A stretch of DNA of 54,382 nt from an uncultured Victivallis sp. (lineage in GTDB: Bacteria; Verrucomicrobiota; Lentisphaeria; Victivallales; Victivallaceae), in the NCBI GenBank assembly GCA_944389895.1, contig CALXOA010000110.1:1-54382 (forward strand), written 5' to 3'. The notes beneath the pieces were generated by a model. It searched no databases and was not told the DNA's origin. It worked only from the letters and a program-made list of their open reading frames with translations. This document shows positions 44,764 through 53,192 of this stretch, in pieces. A program made the position numbers and the translations under genes. Position 1 is the first letter of the stretch; each line of letters begins with the position of its first letter.

Positions 44764-45735
44764 TCAAATGTTGAATTTCCCCGGGAAAAAGCAGGCTGCG
44801 GTTTGTCCCGGTGCTCCGCATGGACTCAGTGCGGGGCACTCCTTCCGGCAGCGTTCGGCCGCGATCGGGCAACGCGGATGGAAGGGACATCCCGGTGGAG
44901 GCGCCAGTGGCGAAGGCACGTCCCCCGGCAGCACAATCCGTTTTCGGCCGGCGGCGTCGAGTGTCGGAACCGCCGAAAGCAGCGCCCGGGTATAGGGATG
45001 TTGCGGGGTCGCCGCAAGCACCCGGGCCGGACCGGTTTCCACGATCCGGCCGAGATACATCACCAGAATCCGGCTCGAAATGTGTTCCACGACGGCGAGG
45101 TCGTGGGCGATGAAGAGAAACGAGGCGCCGGTTTCCCGCCGGATCTCATCGAGCAGGTTGATGATCGCCGCCTGCACGCTCACGTCGAGAGCCGATACCG
45201 GCTCGTCCGCGACGATGAAACGCGGTTCCGCCGCCAGTGCGCGGGCGATACCGATCCGCTGCCTCTGGCCGCCGGAGAATTGGTGCGGGTAGCGGTCGAG
45301 GGCGGTTTCCGGCAACCCGACCCGCTCAAGCAGTTCGGCGGCGCGCTTCCGGCGCGCAGGGCGGTCGAGCCCCGAATGCAGCGCCAGGACCTCGTCAAGT
45401 GCGGCCAGAATGGTCAGACGCGGATTCAGCGAACCGTAGGGATCCTGAAAAATCATCTGAAAATTACGCCGGGCATGACGAAGCTCGCGCCCGGAGAGCT
45501 TCGCCAGATCCTGCCCCCCGAGTCGTACCTGACCCGAGACCGGTGTTTCCAGCCGGACCAGCGCCCGGCCGAGCGTACTTTTCCCGCAGCCCGATTCCCC
45601 GACCAGACCGAGCGTCTCCCCCGCTTCCAGGGTGAAGGATACTCCATCGACCGCGCGGACGAAGCGTTTCGGGCGGAACCATGACCCGCGAACCGGGTAG
45701 TACACTTTGAGGTTTTCCACTTCGAGCAGCGGCAT
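44764..45735 (-). CDS. Oligopeptide/dipeptide ABC transporter ATP-binding protein (OppF/DppF-type)
   Basis: The 323-residue ATPase drives uptake of peptides (or nickel or oligosaccharides in some relatives) through an inner-membrane permease. It has Walker [10 protein letters not shown] (~46-54), a Q-loop region ([14 protein letters not shown]), the signature [15 protein letters not shown] (~155-169), Walker [14 protein letters not shown] (~174-186), a His switch ([11 protein letters not shown]) and the C-terminal oligopeptide-transporter domain with [19 protein letters not shown] cysteines. It begins 3 nt after the PP2C stop. No partner permease, binding protein or OppD lies nearby, so it is an orphan in this window. 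Confidence 0.93.
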   Translation of the reverse strand: MPLLEVENLKVYYPVRGSWFRPKRFVRAVDGVSFTLEAGETLGLVGESGCGKSTLGRALVRLETPVSGQVRLGGQDLAKLSGRELRHARRNFQMIFQDPYGSLNPRLTILAALDEVLALHSGLDRPARRKRAAELLERVGLPETALDRYPHQFSGGQRQRIGIARALAAEPRFIVADEPVSALDVSVQAAIINLLDEIRRETGASFLFIAHDLAVVEHISSRILVMYLGRIVETGPARVLAATPQHPYTRALLSAVPTLDAAGRKRIVLPGDVPSPLAPPPGCPFHPRCPIAAERCRKECPALSPCGAPGQTAACFFPGKFNI

Positions 45736-45738
45736 CGG

Positions 45739-46500
45739 TCAGCTCCCCTGTTGAAATGCCGCAATCACTGTGATGTTGTCCCGCCCGCCGCCGAGCAGCG
45801 CTTCGCGCATGACGGCGTTGACAGCTTCCCGTGGCGCGGCGGCCGCGGCAATCAGCTCCGCAAGCCGCGCCGGAGTGATGGTGCGGTAGGCTCCGTCGGA
45901 ACAGAGCAGGTAACGGCTGCCCCGTTTCCGGCTGACCCGGTGGAGTTCGAGTTCCAGCTCGCTGCGCGGACCGATCGCCCGTGAGATCACATTGCGGTAA
46001 TCAAATTCGTGACCGATCTTCCAGCCGTATTCCCTGGCAAGTTCGGGTGAGAGCACGTGGTCGGTTGAGTGCTGGATCATCCGTCCGCCGGCCTCCAGCT
46101 CATAGAACCGGCTGTCACCGGCATTCCCGATGACGATCGCATCGGATAGAAAGAGTGCCGCGACCACCGTGGTTCCCATCGGGCGCGGATGTTGCTCGAA
46201 GTAATTCCGGTTGAACATTTTTTTGTTTGTGTCACTCAGCGTTTCCCGCAGGAAATTCTCCGCCGCGCCCGGTGGGGTCAGGTTTTCATCCGGGATTCCT
46301 CGATAGGCGTTTGCGAGGTCGCGGCAACAGATCCGGCTGGCCAGGGCTCCGTTGCTGTGTCCCCCCACGCCGTCAGCCACGGCGGCGAGCACAGTACTGC
46401 GTTCGGGCAATGCAAGCAGGCAGAAGCTGTCCTCGTTGTTCTTCCTCACCAGTCCGGGGTTGCTCTCTCCCGCGACGGTGATCCCGGTGCGATTGGCCAT
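45739..46500 (-). CDS. PP2C-family serine/threonine protein phosphatase
   Basis: The 253-residue product is a metal-dependent protein phosphatase of the Stp1/PrpC type: GLVRKNNEDSFCLLAL (metal Asp), VAAVADGVGGHSNGALAS (~38-55), MGTTVVAAL, IVIGNAGDSRFYEL, YLLCSDGAYRTITP and GGGRDNITVIAAF. It removes phosphate from Ser/Thr residues placed by Hanks-type kinases. The start at 46500 follows GGAAG by 4 nt; the frame extends upstream. It is transcribed from a good promoter (46566-46594) shared as a divergent region with the gene at 46625. The OppF-like gene follows by 3 nt. Confidence 0.93.
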   Translation of the reverse strand: MANRTGITVAGESNPGLVRKNNEDSFCLLALPERSTVLAAVADGVGGHSNGALASRICCRDLANAYRGIPDENLTPPGAAENFLRETLSDTNKKMFNRNYFEQHPRPMGTTVVAALFLSDAIVIGNAGDSRFYELEAGGRMIQHSTDHVLSPELAREYGWKIGHEFDYRNVISRAIGPRSELELELHRVSRKRGSRYLLCSDGAYRTITPARLAELIAAAAAPREAVNAVMREALLGGGRDNITVIAAFQQGS

Positions 46501-46565
46501 GACTCTTCCGTTTTTCCTGAAAAATGCCTCCTGTTCCCCTTGCAATGCCGGAGGTCACGATATCT

Positions 46566-46594
46566 ATTATAACGGTGGAACAACCGGTTTTCAA
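46566..46594 (-). promoter_or_regulatory. Promoter of the PP2C-OppF-like transcript
   Basis: The minus strand reads TTGAAA (46594-46589), a 17-nt spacer and a perfect TATAAT (46571-46566). Confidence 0.75.
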
Positions 46595-46624
46595 ACCCGG
46601 TCCATTGAAACTTCGAGAAAAACC

Positions 46625-47149
46625 ATGTATTTCTACGGGAAGCGAGTGATGATGTCGGCGTTGCCGGCTCTGTTGGTCGGTGTGACGATCGGGGTAGGGT
46701 GCGCGGGGGTGGAAGCAAGACGTGACGCCCGATGGGCGGCGTTTGAACCGTTGCGGCCGGATCCGGCTTATCGGCTGCTGCCGGATCGGCCGCATCATCT
46801 GCGTGATCTGACCGGAAAGAGTACTGCTTCGAAAACGGATCCTGTGCCGGTTACCGCGATGCTGGTCGAACCGCCGGTCATATGGAAGGCGCGGGCGCTC
46901 GATGAAGCCGGGCTTGAGGATGGTGCGACCCGTTTCCACGGGCAGACGATAGAAGTTTATTTCATTGCCCGGGCGCCTTTTCATGGAGAACTGCTGGCAA
47001 TCGGCAGGAATGCTCGCATGCAGGAGATTTCGCGGGTCAAGGTCCCGGTTGATTTCGCGAAGGAAGAGGCAGGTTTTGTCTCATTCCCGCTGCCCGGGGA
47101 ATTTTCACCGGGTGAACTTGCCGTTGTGGCGATAGAGTTTGCGGAGTAA
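46625..47149 (+). CDS. Predicted exported protein of unknown function
   Basis: The 174-residue product has a basic N-terminus and a hydrophobic stretch (MMSALPALLVGVTIGVGC), a signal peptide or anchor. The Cys at the end is not a clean lipobox because position -3 is Gly. The mature part is a small beta-rich domain (ATRFHGQTIEVYFIARAPFHG, VPVDFAKEEAGFVSFPLPG) with no recognised family. An ATG at 46649 or 46652 is possible, since GGAAG lies just before it. It is followed by the DUF486 gene after 6 nt, so they form a transcript. Confidence 0.65.
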   Translation: MYFYGKRVMMSALPALLVGVTIGVGCAGVEARRDARWAAFEPLRPDPAYRLLPDRPHHLRDLTGKSTASKTDPVPVTAMLVEPPVIWKARALDEAGLEDGATRFHGQTIEVYFIARAPFHGELLAIGRNARMQEISRVKVPVDFAKEEAGFVSFPLPGEFSPGELAVVAIEFAE

Positions 47150-47155
47150 GTTTAA

Positions 47156-47503
47156 ATGACGATTCCGCCGGCTGCGCAGACGATCGGTCTGCTGATTCTC
47201 TCCAATGTTTTCATGACTTTCGCCTGGTACGGGCATCTCAAGAATCTGTCGAACAGGGCATGGTATGTTGCTGCGTTTGCGAGCTGGGGAATCGCTCTGT
47301 TCGAGTATATGTTGCAGGTTCCGGCCAACCGGATCGGGCATACGACGTTGTCGCTGGGCCAGCTCAAGATCCTGCAGGAAGTGATCGCGCTCAGTGTTTT
47401 CGTGCCTTTCTCCCTGCTCTATATGAAAGAGACGCTGTCGTGGAACTACCTTTACGCGGCGCTCTGCATTGCCGGGGCGGTATTCTTCATTTTCCGCGGC
47501 TGA
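47156..47503 (+). CDS. DUF486-family small membrane protein
   Basis: The 115-residue product has four hydrophobic segments. It carries the diagnostic DUF486 motifs SNVFMTFAWYGHLKNL (~16-31), ASWGIALFEYMLQVPANRIG (~42-61) and SLLYMKETLSWNYLYAALCI. The family resembles small drug/metabolite-type transporters; its function is unknown. GGAG lies 10 nt before the ATG. It sits 6 nt after the exported-protein gene, and converges with the XylR-like regulator. Confidence 0.92.
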   Translation: MTIPPAAQTIGLLILSNVFMTFAWYGHLKNLSNRAWYVAAFASWGIALFEYMLQVPANRIGHTTLSLGQLKILQEVIALSVFVPFSLLYMKETLSWNYLYAALCIAGAVFFIFRG

Positions 47504-47537
47504 TGTCTTCCGTTTCCCCGGCGGACGGCGGAGGCGG

Positions 47538-48707
47538 TCAATGGAATTTACGGGCCGGCAGAAAAGGTTCCCGGGAGGAAAGAGAGAGCCGCCATTCATT
47601 CGGGGAACAGCCGAATTTCCGTTTGAAGGCGTAATGGAGGGCGCCCGGACCGGGAAAGCCGCAGTTGTCCGCGATTGCCAGCAGGGTGTCGTCGGTGTCG
47701 GCAAGCTCGCGTTGCGCCATATGGAGGCGTTCCTCAAGCAGAAACTGTTTCGGCGAAATTCCGAACCAGGCGCGAAACTCCCGATAGACGGTGGATTCCG
47801 TCAGCAGAAATTTTGCCGCCAGTTCGGAGACCCTGAATTGCTGCGAAGAGGCATTGGCCCGGAGAAAACGGACCATCTTTCGCAGCCGGGGAGTTTCGAT
47901 CGCATAGAAATCGGTACTTTCGCGTTCCAGAATGCCCGAAGGCGCGAAGCGGAAAACGGAGGGCCGATTGTCGTTCTGTTCGCGTCGCGGCAACTGCCCG
48001 TCAATCAGAGCTTCCATCCTTCCTGCAGCGTAGAAGGCCCGTTCATAGAGACGGCTGTCGACGCTTGAGAGTGCCAGCGCGCTCGGGTTGCTGAAAAAAG
48101 ATTCGTTTCCGACACCGAGAATCGCGACCTCTTCGGGAATGCGCAGTTTCGTACTCAGCGTGGCATCCGCGACGATCGCCGCGTCGAAATCGTTGTCGCA
48201 GAAAACACAGAACGGTCTGGGGGTATTCCGCAGGATCTGTTCGAGTTCCTCCTCGTGGCGGTCGGGGCGGAAGTCGAGTCCGAAGTCGATCGTCACAGCG
48301 CGATGCCCGGATTCCGCCAGGCGTCGCAGGAAGGATTGCCGTCTGAAGTTGAGCGCGGCACAGACGAAGTTCCGGTAGCCGCGCCGGATGAAGTAGTCCG
48401 CCGCCATGGTGCCGATCCGGTCGTCGTCGGGCGCGACCACCACATCGGCGTGGCGGAGCAGGCCCCCCGGAAGATCGGTGGTCCCGACGATGGCGACTCC
48501 GCGCTCCTTTAATTCCTTCAGAGCAAATTCGTTGTCGGTGATCACCCCGTCCCCGTGCCAGTTCTCGATCTCCCGGGCCAGATTGAGCATGCGCGGGACC
48601 CGCAGAATCCACTGCCGGGAGCGGGCGTAGTCGAGAATGCCGCGGATCTCCGGCATCGAAAGAAAGTTCTTGGCGAGAAGAACCGTTTTGGGAGAGTTTT
48701 TTTTCAT
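47538..48707 (-). CDS. XylR-like regulator: LacI-type sensor domain plus AraC helix-turn-helix
   Basis: The 389-residue product has a periplasmic-binding-type sensor first (~5-265: TVLLAKNFLSMPEIRGILDYARSR, VITDNEFALKELKERGVAIVG, FCVFCDNDFDAAIVADA, RIPEEVAILGVGNESFF, ALSSVDSRLYERAF) and an AraC helix-turn-helix pair last (~285-380: FRVSELAAKFLLTESTVYREF, LLAIADNCGFPGPGALHYAF). This is the E. coli XylR arrangement, an activator that senses a sugar. It is divergent from the FAD oxidoreductase/pseudopilin/beta-helix operon, its likely target. No ribosome site was found, and the promoter leaves only about 7 nt of leader. Confidence 0.93.
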   Translation of the reverse strand: MKKNSPKTVLLAKNFLSMPEIRGILDYARSRQWILRVPRMLNLAREIENWHGDGVITDNEFALKELKERGVAIVGTTDLPGGLLRHADVVVAPDDDRIGTMAADYFIRRGYRNFVCAALNFRRQSFLRRLAESGHRAVTIDFGLDFRPDRHEEELEQILRNTPRPFCVFCDNDFDAAIVADATLSTKLRIPEEVAILGVGNESFFSNPSALALSSVDSRLYERAFYAAGRMEALIDGQLPRREQNDNRPSVFRFAPSGILERESTDFYAIETPRLRKMVRFLRANASSQQFRVSELAAKFLLTESTVYREFRAWFGISPKQFLLEERLHMAQRELADTDDTLLAIADNCGFPGPGALHYAFKRKFGCSPNEWRLSLSSREPFLPARKFH

Positions 48708-48720
48708 GATGTCATGGGAT

Positions 48721-48748
48721 AGAATACTGTTTCTTTCGATATTTTCAA
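48721..48748 (-). promoter_or_regulatory. Promoter of the XylR-like regulator
   Basis: The minus strand reads TTGAAA (48748-48743), a 16-nt spacer and TATTCT (48726-48721). The start would fall near 48714, only about 7 nt before the ATG, so the mRNA would be almost leaderless. Confidence 0.55.
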
Positions 48749-48750
48749 GT

Positions 48751-48769
48751 ATGAAATGCACGATTTCAT
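48751..48769. promoter_or_regulatory. Inverted repeat ATGAAAT-N5-ATTTCAT between divergent promoters
   Basis: Perfect 7-bp arms with a GCACG centre lie between the -35 of the regulator and the -35 of the FAD oxidoreductase promoter. It is well placed for a XylR-like regulator to control both directions. Confidence 0.65.
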
Positions 48770-48792
48770 CATATCAAATCAAGAAATCATCA

Positions 48793-48821
48793 TTGGCAGC
48801 CGTTTTCATTTCCGGTATAAT
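48793..48821 (+). promoter_or_regulatory. Promoter of the FAD oxidoreductase-pseudopilin-beta-helix operon
   Basis: TTGGCA (48793-48798), a 17-nt spacer and a perfect TATAAT (48816-48821). The leader is about 33 nt. Confidence 0.8.
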
Positions 48822-48861
48822 TAACAATGGAAAAACAACATGAAACCGGAAGGGTTTTCGA

Positions 48862-50184
48862 ATGTACCATCCTCTTTCAACCATGCCGACCGTCGTTGTC
48901 GTCGGAGCCGGGGTAGCCGGACTCTGTGCCGCGCTTCAGGCAGCCCGCAGTGGAGCAAAATGTGTTCTGGTGGAGAAAAACGGAATCTGTGGCGGAACCC
49001 TGAGTGCCGCCGGCATTGCCTGTCCCGGACTTTTTTTCGGCTGGGAGGGACGACAGGTGATTGGAGGAATCGGCTGGGAACTTGTTTCGGATACTTTGAA
49101 AACATGCAATACACCGGTTCCTGATTTTACCGGATTTACCGCGGAGAATTTCTGGCGTTTCCAGGTGGAGGTGGAACCGTTTGTCTTCACCGCGCTCTGT
49201 GAACGGAAACTCCGGGAGGCCGGAGTCGAACTGCACTACCATACGATGCTGGCGGCCGTATCGCGTCTGAAGGGGGGGTGGAAGATCACTCTCTGTGGCA
49301 AGGACGGGCTTTACGACAGGAGTGCAGAGATCCTGATCGACTGTACCGGTGACGCCAACGCAGTTCATCAGGCCGGATTTCCGCTCTCGGTCCCCCGGGA
49401 ATGCCAGCCGGGAACCTATTCGGGGTTCTGTTCCGGGTATGATCCGGACAAGGTGGACTATGTCGCCCTGAAGGAGGCCTATCTCAAGGCGGAGGCGCGG
49501 GGGGAGATTCTCCCGGCCGATCTCGGGTGGGGGAGCGGATTCTCTCCGCTTTTCCTGCTGCGGCGCGGTACCAACGCCAACCACGTCAACGGGATCAACG
49601 GCTGCGACAGTGAGGGGCGGACACGTATGGAAGTTGCCGGGCGCGAGTCATTGTTGCGTGTCTACCGTTTTCTGAAACGGAATCCCGGGTTTGAAAGACT
49701 GCGTATGGATTGCGCGATGGAGTGTGGTGTACGGGAGAGCCGTACGATCATCGGCGAGGAAAGAGTGACCGCGGAGGAATACCGTTCCGGAAAGGTCTGG
49801 CCGGAAACCATCGCCCAGGCGCTCTACCCGATGGATCTGCACGATGCGACACAGGGGATCATCAAGGTTGATCTGCCGCGGGGAGTTGTACCGACCGTAC
49901 CGCGTGGCGCGCTGATTCCGGCGGGCAGCAGCGGTCTGATCGCCGCCGGACGGATCATTGCCAGCGACCGTCTGGCGAATGCGGCGTTGCGTATTCAGGC
50001 GGTCTGCATGGCGACCGGACAGGCGGCCGGTGCGCTGGCAGCTCTCTCGGCGGAGAGACACTGTGAGCCGAAAGATCTTCCTTATGCCGTTCTCAGAGAG
50101 GAACTGCTGGCGCATCGGGTGATTCTGCCGGAAAATGGTGAGATGGCCTCGCCTGCAGGAGGACGAGAGGAATGCCGCGCTTGA
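48862..50184 (+). CDS. FAD-dependent oxidoreductase
   Basis: The 440-residue product begins with a dinucleotide-binding fold (VVVVGAGVAGLCAALQAARSG, ~10-30; GCCGG-type VEKNGICGGTLSAAG) and carries ILIDCTGDANAVHQAG, CGVRESRTIIGEE and the C-terminal FAD contact region LIAAGRIIASDRLANAALRI. This is the FAD_oxidored type often found in PVC sugar loci. Some relatives open glycosides by oxidising a sugar hydroxyl, but the reaction here is unknown. There is no signal peptide. GGAAGG lies 8 nt before the ATG. It is first in an operon with a pseudopilin and a beta-helix protein, and is divergent from the XylR-like regulator. Confidence 0.88.
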   Translation: MYHPLSTMPTVVVVGAGVAGLCAALQAARSGAKCVLVEKNGICGGTLSAAGIACPGLFFGWEGRQVIGGIGWELVSDTLKTCNTPVPDFTGFTAENFWRFQVEVEPFVFTALCERKLREAGVELHYHTMLAAVSRLKGGWKITLCGKDGLYDRSAEILIDCTGDANAVHQAGFPLSVPRECQPGTYSGFCSGYDPDKVDYVALKEAYLKAEARGEILPADLGWGSGFSPLFLLRRGTNANHVNGINGCDSEGRTRMEVAGRESLLRVYRFLKRNPGFERLRMDCAMECGVRESRTIIGEERVTAEEYRSGKVWPETIAQALYPMDLHDATQGIIKVDLPRGVVPTVPRGALIPAGSSGLIAAGRIIASDRLANAALRIQAVCMATGQAAGALAALSAERHCEPKDLPYAVLREELLAHRVILPENGEMASPAGGREECRA

Positions 50185-50441
50185 TCTGCGGCAAAAGAGA
50201 TGGGAGTTTCCGTGGAAAACAGGACCTATGATCCGTAAGGGGCCGCGGGATTCGCAAGCCGGTGGCCTTCCTGCCGGTGGTTCCGGCATCTTCAGGTGCG
50301 ACACCCCTGAGACAGAGAGTCCGGGGTTGCAACAACGCTGCGGGATGTCGGAGAGCGCAGGACGGCATGAGTAAGGATTCTGCATCAGGAAATGGATTCT
50401 CCGGACGGAGACCATCGAAAGAAAAAGAAAGGGAGACGGGA

Positions 50442-51185
50442 ATGAAGAAAAACAGTTTTACATTGATCGAATTGTTGGTCGTGATTGCGATCATCGCCAT
50501 TCTCGCGGCAATGCTTCTGCCGGCCTTGAACCTGGCCCGGGCCAAAGCACGGGCGGCGAGTTGCGCGAGCAATTACAAACAGGCGCTTCTGGGAATTTCA
50601 ATGTATCTGGGCAGTTTCAACGATGTATTGATGACCCGCCAGGAGGGAGACAGCGTCAACTTCGCGAAGTGCTGGGGTGTTTATCTCTATGAGAATGGTT
50701 TCATGCCGAATCGGCGGACGTTGTTCTGTCCCTCCCGCTTCCCTCCGGAGAGTTTTACCGGACAGCAGTTGGAGATTCTGGACCGGACGTTCGGAATCTA
50801 TTGCGGCTCCGCCGATACCGCGAAGGCAAGGAGTTTCCTGACTGACCGGGGGATCGGCAACGGTAATTCCATCGTCGGCGCCGGGCAACCTGGCGGCAGG
50901 AATGGATGTTGGCTGAATTTCAAGGCGGTCCGGCAGGTTTCCTCCTTCATCCTGCTGGCGGATACCAGCCGTGGCATCAGCCTGGACCGCGGATCGGCTT
51001 TCCGTTTTCTCGCCAACAGTACGACGGCATCAAGCATCTACGCGGCGGCATCATTGAATCATGAAAATGCCTGTACGACCGGATTCGCGGACGGGCATGT
51101 GAGCAGCTACCGTCTGGAAAATTTCCGGGCGGCTGGCTTCACCCAGCTCCGGCTGAGTCCGGATGGCGAGGTAATGACGATCTGA
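50442..51185 (+). CDS. Type II secretion/pilus-like pseudopilin
   Basis: The 247-residue product has only a 5-residue leader (MKKNS) before [19 protein letters not shown], with Glu at +5. The residue before the cleavage site is Ser, not Gly. The globular part ends [18 protein letters not shown], in line with the DG-containing ends of the other two. GGGAG precedes the ATG. An in-frame ATG at 50370 exists but has no spaced ribosome site. It is 257 nt behind the FAD oxidoreductase and 15 nt ahead of the beta-helix gene. Confidence 0.9.
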   Translation: MKKNSFTLIELLVVIAIIAILAAMLLPALNLARAKARAASCASNYKQALLGISMYLGSFNDVLMTRQEGDSVNFAKCWGVYLYENGFMPNRRTLFCPSRFPPESFTGQQLEILDRTFGIYCGSADTAKARSFLTDRGIGNGNSIVGAGQPGGRNGCWLNFKAVRQVSSFILLADTSRGISLDRGSAFRFLANSTTASSIYAAASLNHENACTTGFADGHVSSYRLENFRAAGFTQLRLSPDGEVMTI

Positions 51186-51200
51186 GAAGGGAAGGTGAAT

Positions 51201-53135
51201 ATGTTTGCAAAAAAAATGTTATCGGGATTTCTGACCGGATTATCCATTGTTTCCGGCGCCGGGACGGTGCCCTACTTCACGGATGAGGCTGTCGCCGGAA
51301 TCGATCTGCAGAAGATCCGTTCGGATGTGAAAAACGTTCTGGCCGGGATCGAGGAGGAACTCCCCGGGTTTGAAGCGGCTGCGGAGGAAGATGAAATTCT
51401 GAAGAAACGTCTGGAACTGTTCCGGAACGCCATGTTTTCCCTGAAACGGAACAGCGAGGCGACGCACTCCCCGGAACTGCGTTGTTATGCCGCCGTGGAA
51501 CTTGAGGAAGTGAAAACACTTCGCGAATATTTTCATGCCGCGATTGCCCGTAAAAATCGCAGTAGATTGCCTGTGAGAAAATTCAACATTCTCGATTTCG
51601 GTGCGGTCGGTGATGGTGTAACCGACAATTACGAGGCATTTCAGAAAGCGTTTCAGGCGACTTATGCCGCGCAGACGGAGGCGGAGTGTTTCCTTGAAAT
51701 TCCGGACGGCGTCTATTATTTATCGCGTCCCCGGCTCAATGTACCGTTCCGGACGGATTTTCTGGTTCCTCCCGAAAAAGGGGGTGGCCAGACCGGCAAT
51801 CGTACCGTACGTGCATATATCGTAATCGGAAACCAGAGGAACCTCACGGTATCGGGTGGAGAGAATACCGTCATTCTCTGCGAGACGCCGATGGACCCGA
51901 ACCTGCTGCGGATCGGTGCGTGCGAGAATGTGACCGTGAAAAATCTCAAGTTCGATTACCGGCAGCGCCCCTTTACCGAAGGAGTCATCACGGAAATCGA
52001 TCCGGCCACTTATACATTGACCCTTCAGACCGATGATCCGGCGGCGGCCATGCCGGATAAAACCTATTTCAAACGCGGTCATACCTGGAGTTTTACTCCG
52101 GATGGGAAATTTCAATGGGATTATGGTTTTTTCATGATGTCAGGAGCCCGGAAAATCGCGTCGGATAAGATCCGTTACACCTTTGAACGCAGCAATCCGG
52201 AGTTCAACCGACTGAAGGTTGGAATGAAGATGGTCCATCCGTCGCGTTACTCCGGAGGAGGTGTCCATCTTGAGTTCTGCCGTTTCGTTAGGATTGAAAA
52301 CGTCACGCTCTATGCCTCCGCGGGACTGAGCTTTGCAGACACCAACGGCTATGCCGATGAATTTGTCAACTGCAATATCCTGCGCCCGGAGGGGCGGATG
52401 ATCTCTTCCAACGGGGATGGATTCCATCTGGCCAGCGGTATCATCGCTCCGACCGTCTGGGGATGTCGCGGGGAGTGGATGTATGATGACGGAATCAACT
52501 CCTATGCCCGCATTGCTCCGGTTGAAAAACGTGTCGCGGATGGTGTCTGGCAGCTTTCGGACAACGTTCCGTTTCATAACAGTCTGGTCGGTGTGGTGGA
52601 TATGGATTCCGGGCAGGTCCGGGCCGTTGTCCGCTGTGAAAAGAGGCCCGGGGGATATGCCTTTGTTCCGACGGTCAATTTGCTTACACGCGAGGAGATT
52701 GCCGCGGGTGGGGGTGGGGGCAGAAAACATCCTGACGGCATTCTCTGCTTTTCACGCAGCAATCTCGGGTTGCTCGTTGTGGACACCCATTTCGCACATC
52801 ATCACGGCAAGAGTTTCGTGATCCAGTCTCCCCACGCGCTTGTGGAGGGATGTTCTTCCGAGAATCCGCAGTACACCGGGATTCACATCGGAACCATGGG
52901 GGACTGGATGGAGTTCCTGACTCCGCATGATGTCATATGCAGAAACAACAGGATCGACGGCGGAGTTTTTTCGCTGATGACCTTTTATCGCACCGGTGAC
53001 GGGAGCAACGCCCTCTGTCATCCGATTCGCAATCTTGTTTTTGAAGGAAATACCCTGATGGCACCACGTTCCGGAAGCTATGAGAATTTCCGGAATCAGG
53101 TTCTGGTGCGATGGGAGAACAACCGTAAGGAGTGA
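51201..53135 (+). CDS. Secreted right-handed beta-helix protein (pectate-lyase superfamily, GH110-like features)
   Basis: The 644-residue product has an N-terminal hydrophobic segment (KMLSGFLTGLSIVSGAG) that may be a signal peptide, then a helical/acidic region (~30-115). From ~116 it shows NILDFGAVGDGVTDNYEAFQ, the entry motif of the pectate-lyase-3 beta-helix superfamily, followed by many short beta turns (ENVTVKNLKFDY, RIENVTLYAS). The segment SNGDGFHLASG...WMYDDGIN resembles the active-site region of GH110 alpha-1,3-galactosidases (DGxHF...MDD.xN), but the match is by eye only. The ATG at 51201 is chosen over a GTG at 51195. It is last in its operon. Confidence 0.82.
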   Translation: MFAKKMLSGFLTGLSIVSGAGTVPYFTDEAVAGIDLQKIRSDVKNVLAGIEEELPGFEAAAEEDEILKKRLELFRNAMFSLKRNSEATHSPELRCYAAVELEEVKTLREYFHAAIARKNRSRLPVRKFNILDFGAVGDGVTDNYEAFQKAFQATYAAQTEAECFLEIPDGVYYLSRPRLNVPFRTDFLVPPEKGGGQTGNRTVRAYIVIGNQRNLTVSGGENTVILCETPMDPNLLRIGACENVTVKNLKFDYRQRPFTEGVITEIDPATYTLTLQTDDPAAAMPDKTYFKRGHTWSFTPDGKFQWDYGFFMMSGARKIASDKIRYTFERSNPEFNRLKVGMKMVHPSRYSGGGVHLEFCRFVRIENVTLYASAGLSFADTNGYADEFVNCNILRPEGRMISSNGDGFHLASGIIAPTVWGCRGEWMYDDGINSYARIAPVEKRVADGVWQLSDNVPFHNSLVGVVDMDSGQVRAVVRCEKRPGGYAFVPTVNLLTREEIAAGGGGGRKHPDGILCFSRSNLGLLVVDTHFAHHHGKSFVIQSPHALVEGCSSENPQYTGIHIGTMGDWMEFLTPHDVICRNNRIDGGVFSLMTFYRTGDGSNALCHPIRNLVFEGNTLMAPRSGSYENFRNQVLVRWENNRKE

Positions 53136-53192
53136 GCAATCGTCCCATTTCCCGGGGAAAGTGGAACGTGGCCGCAAAAACACGGGAGGAAC

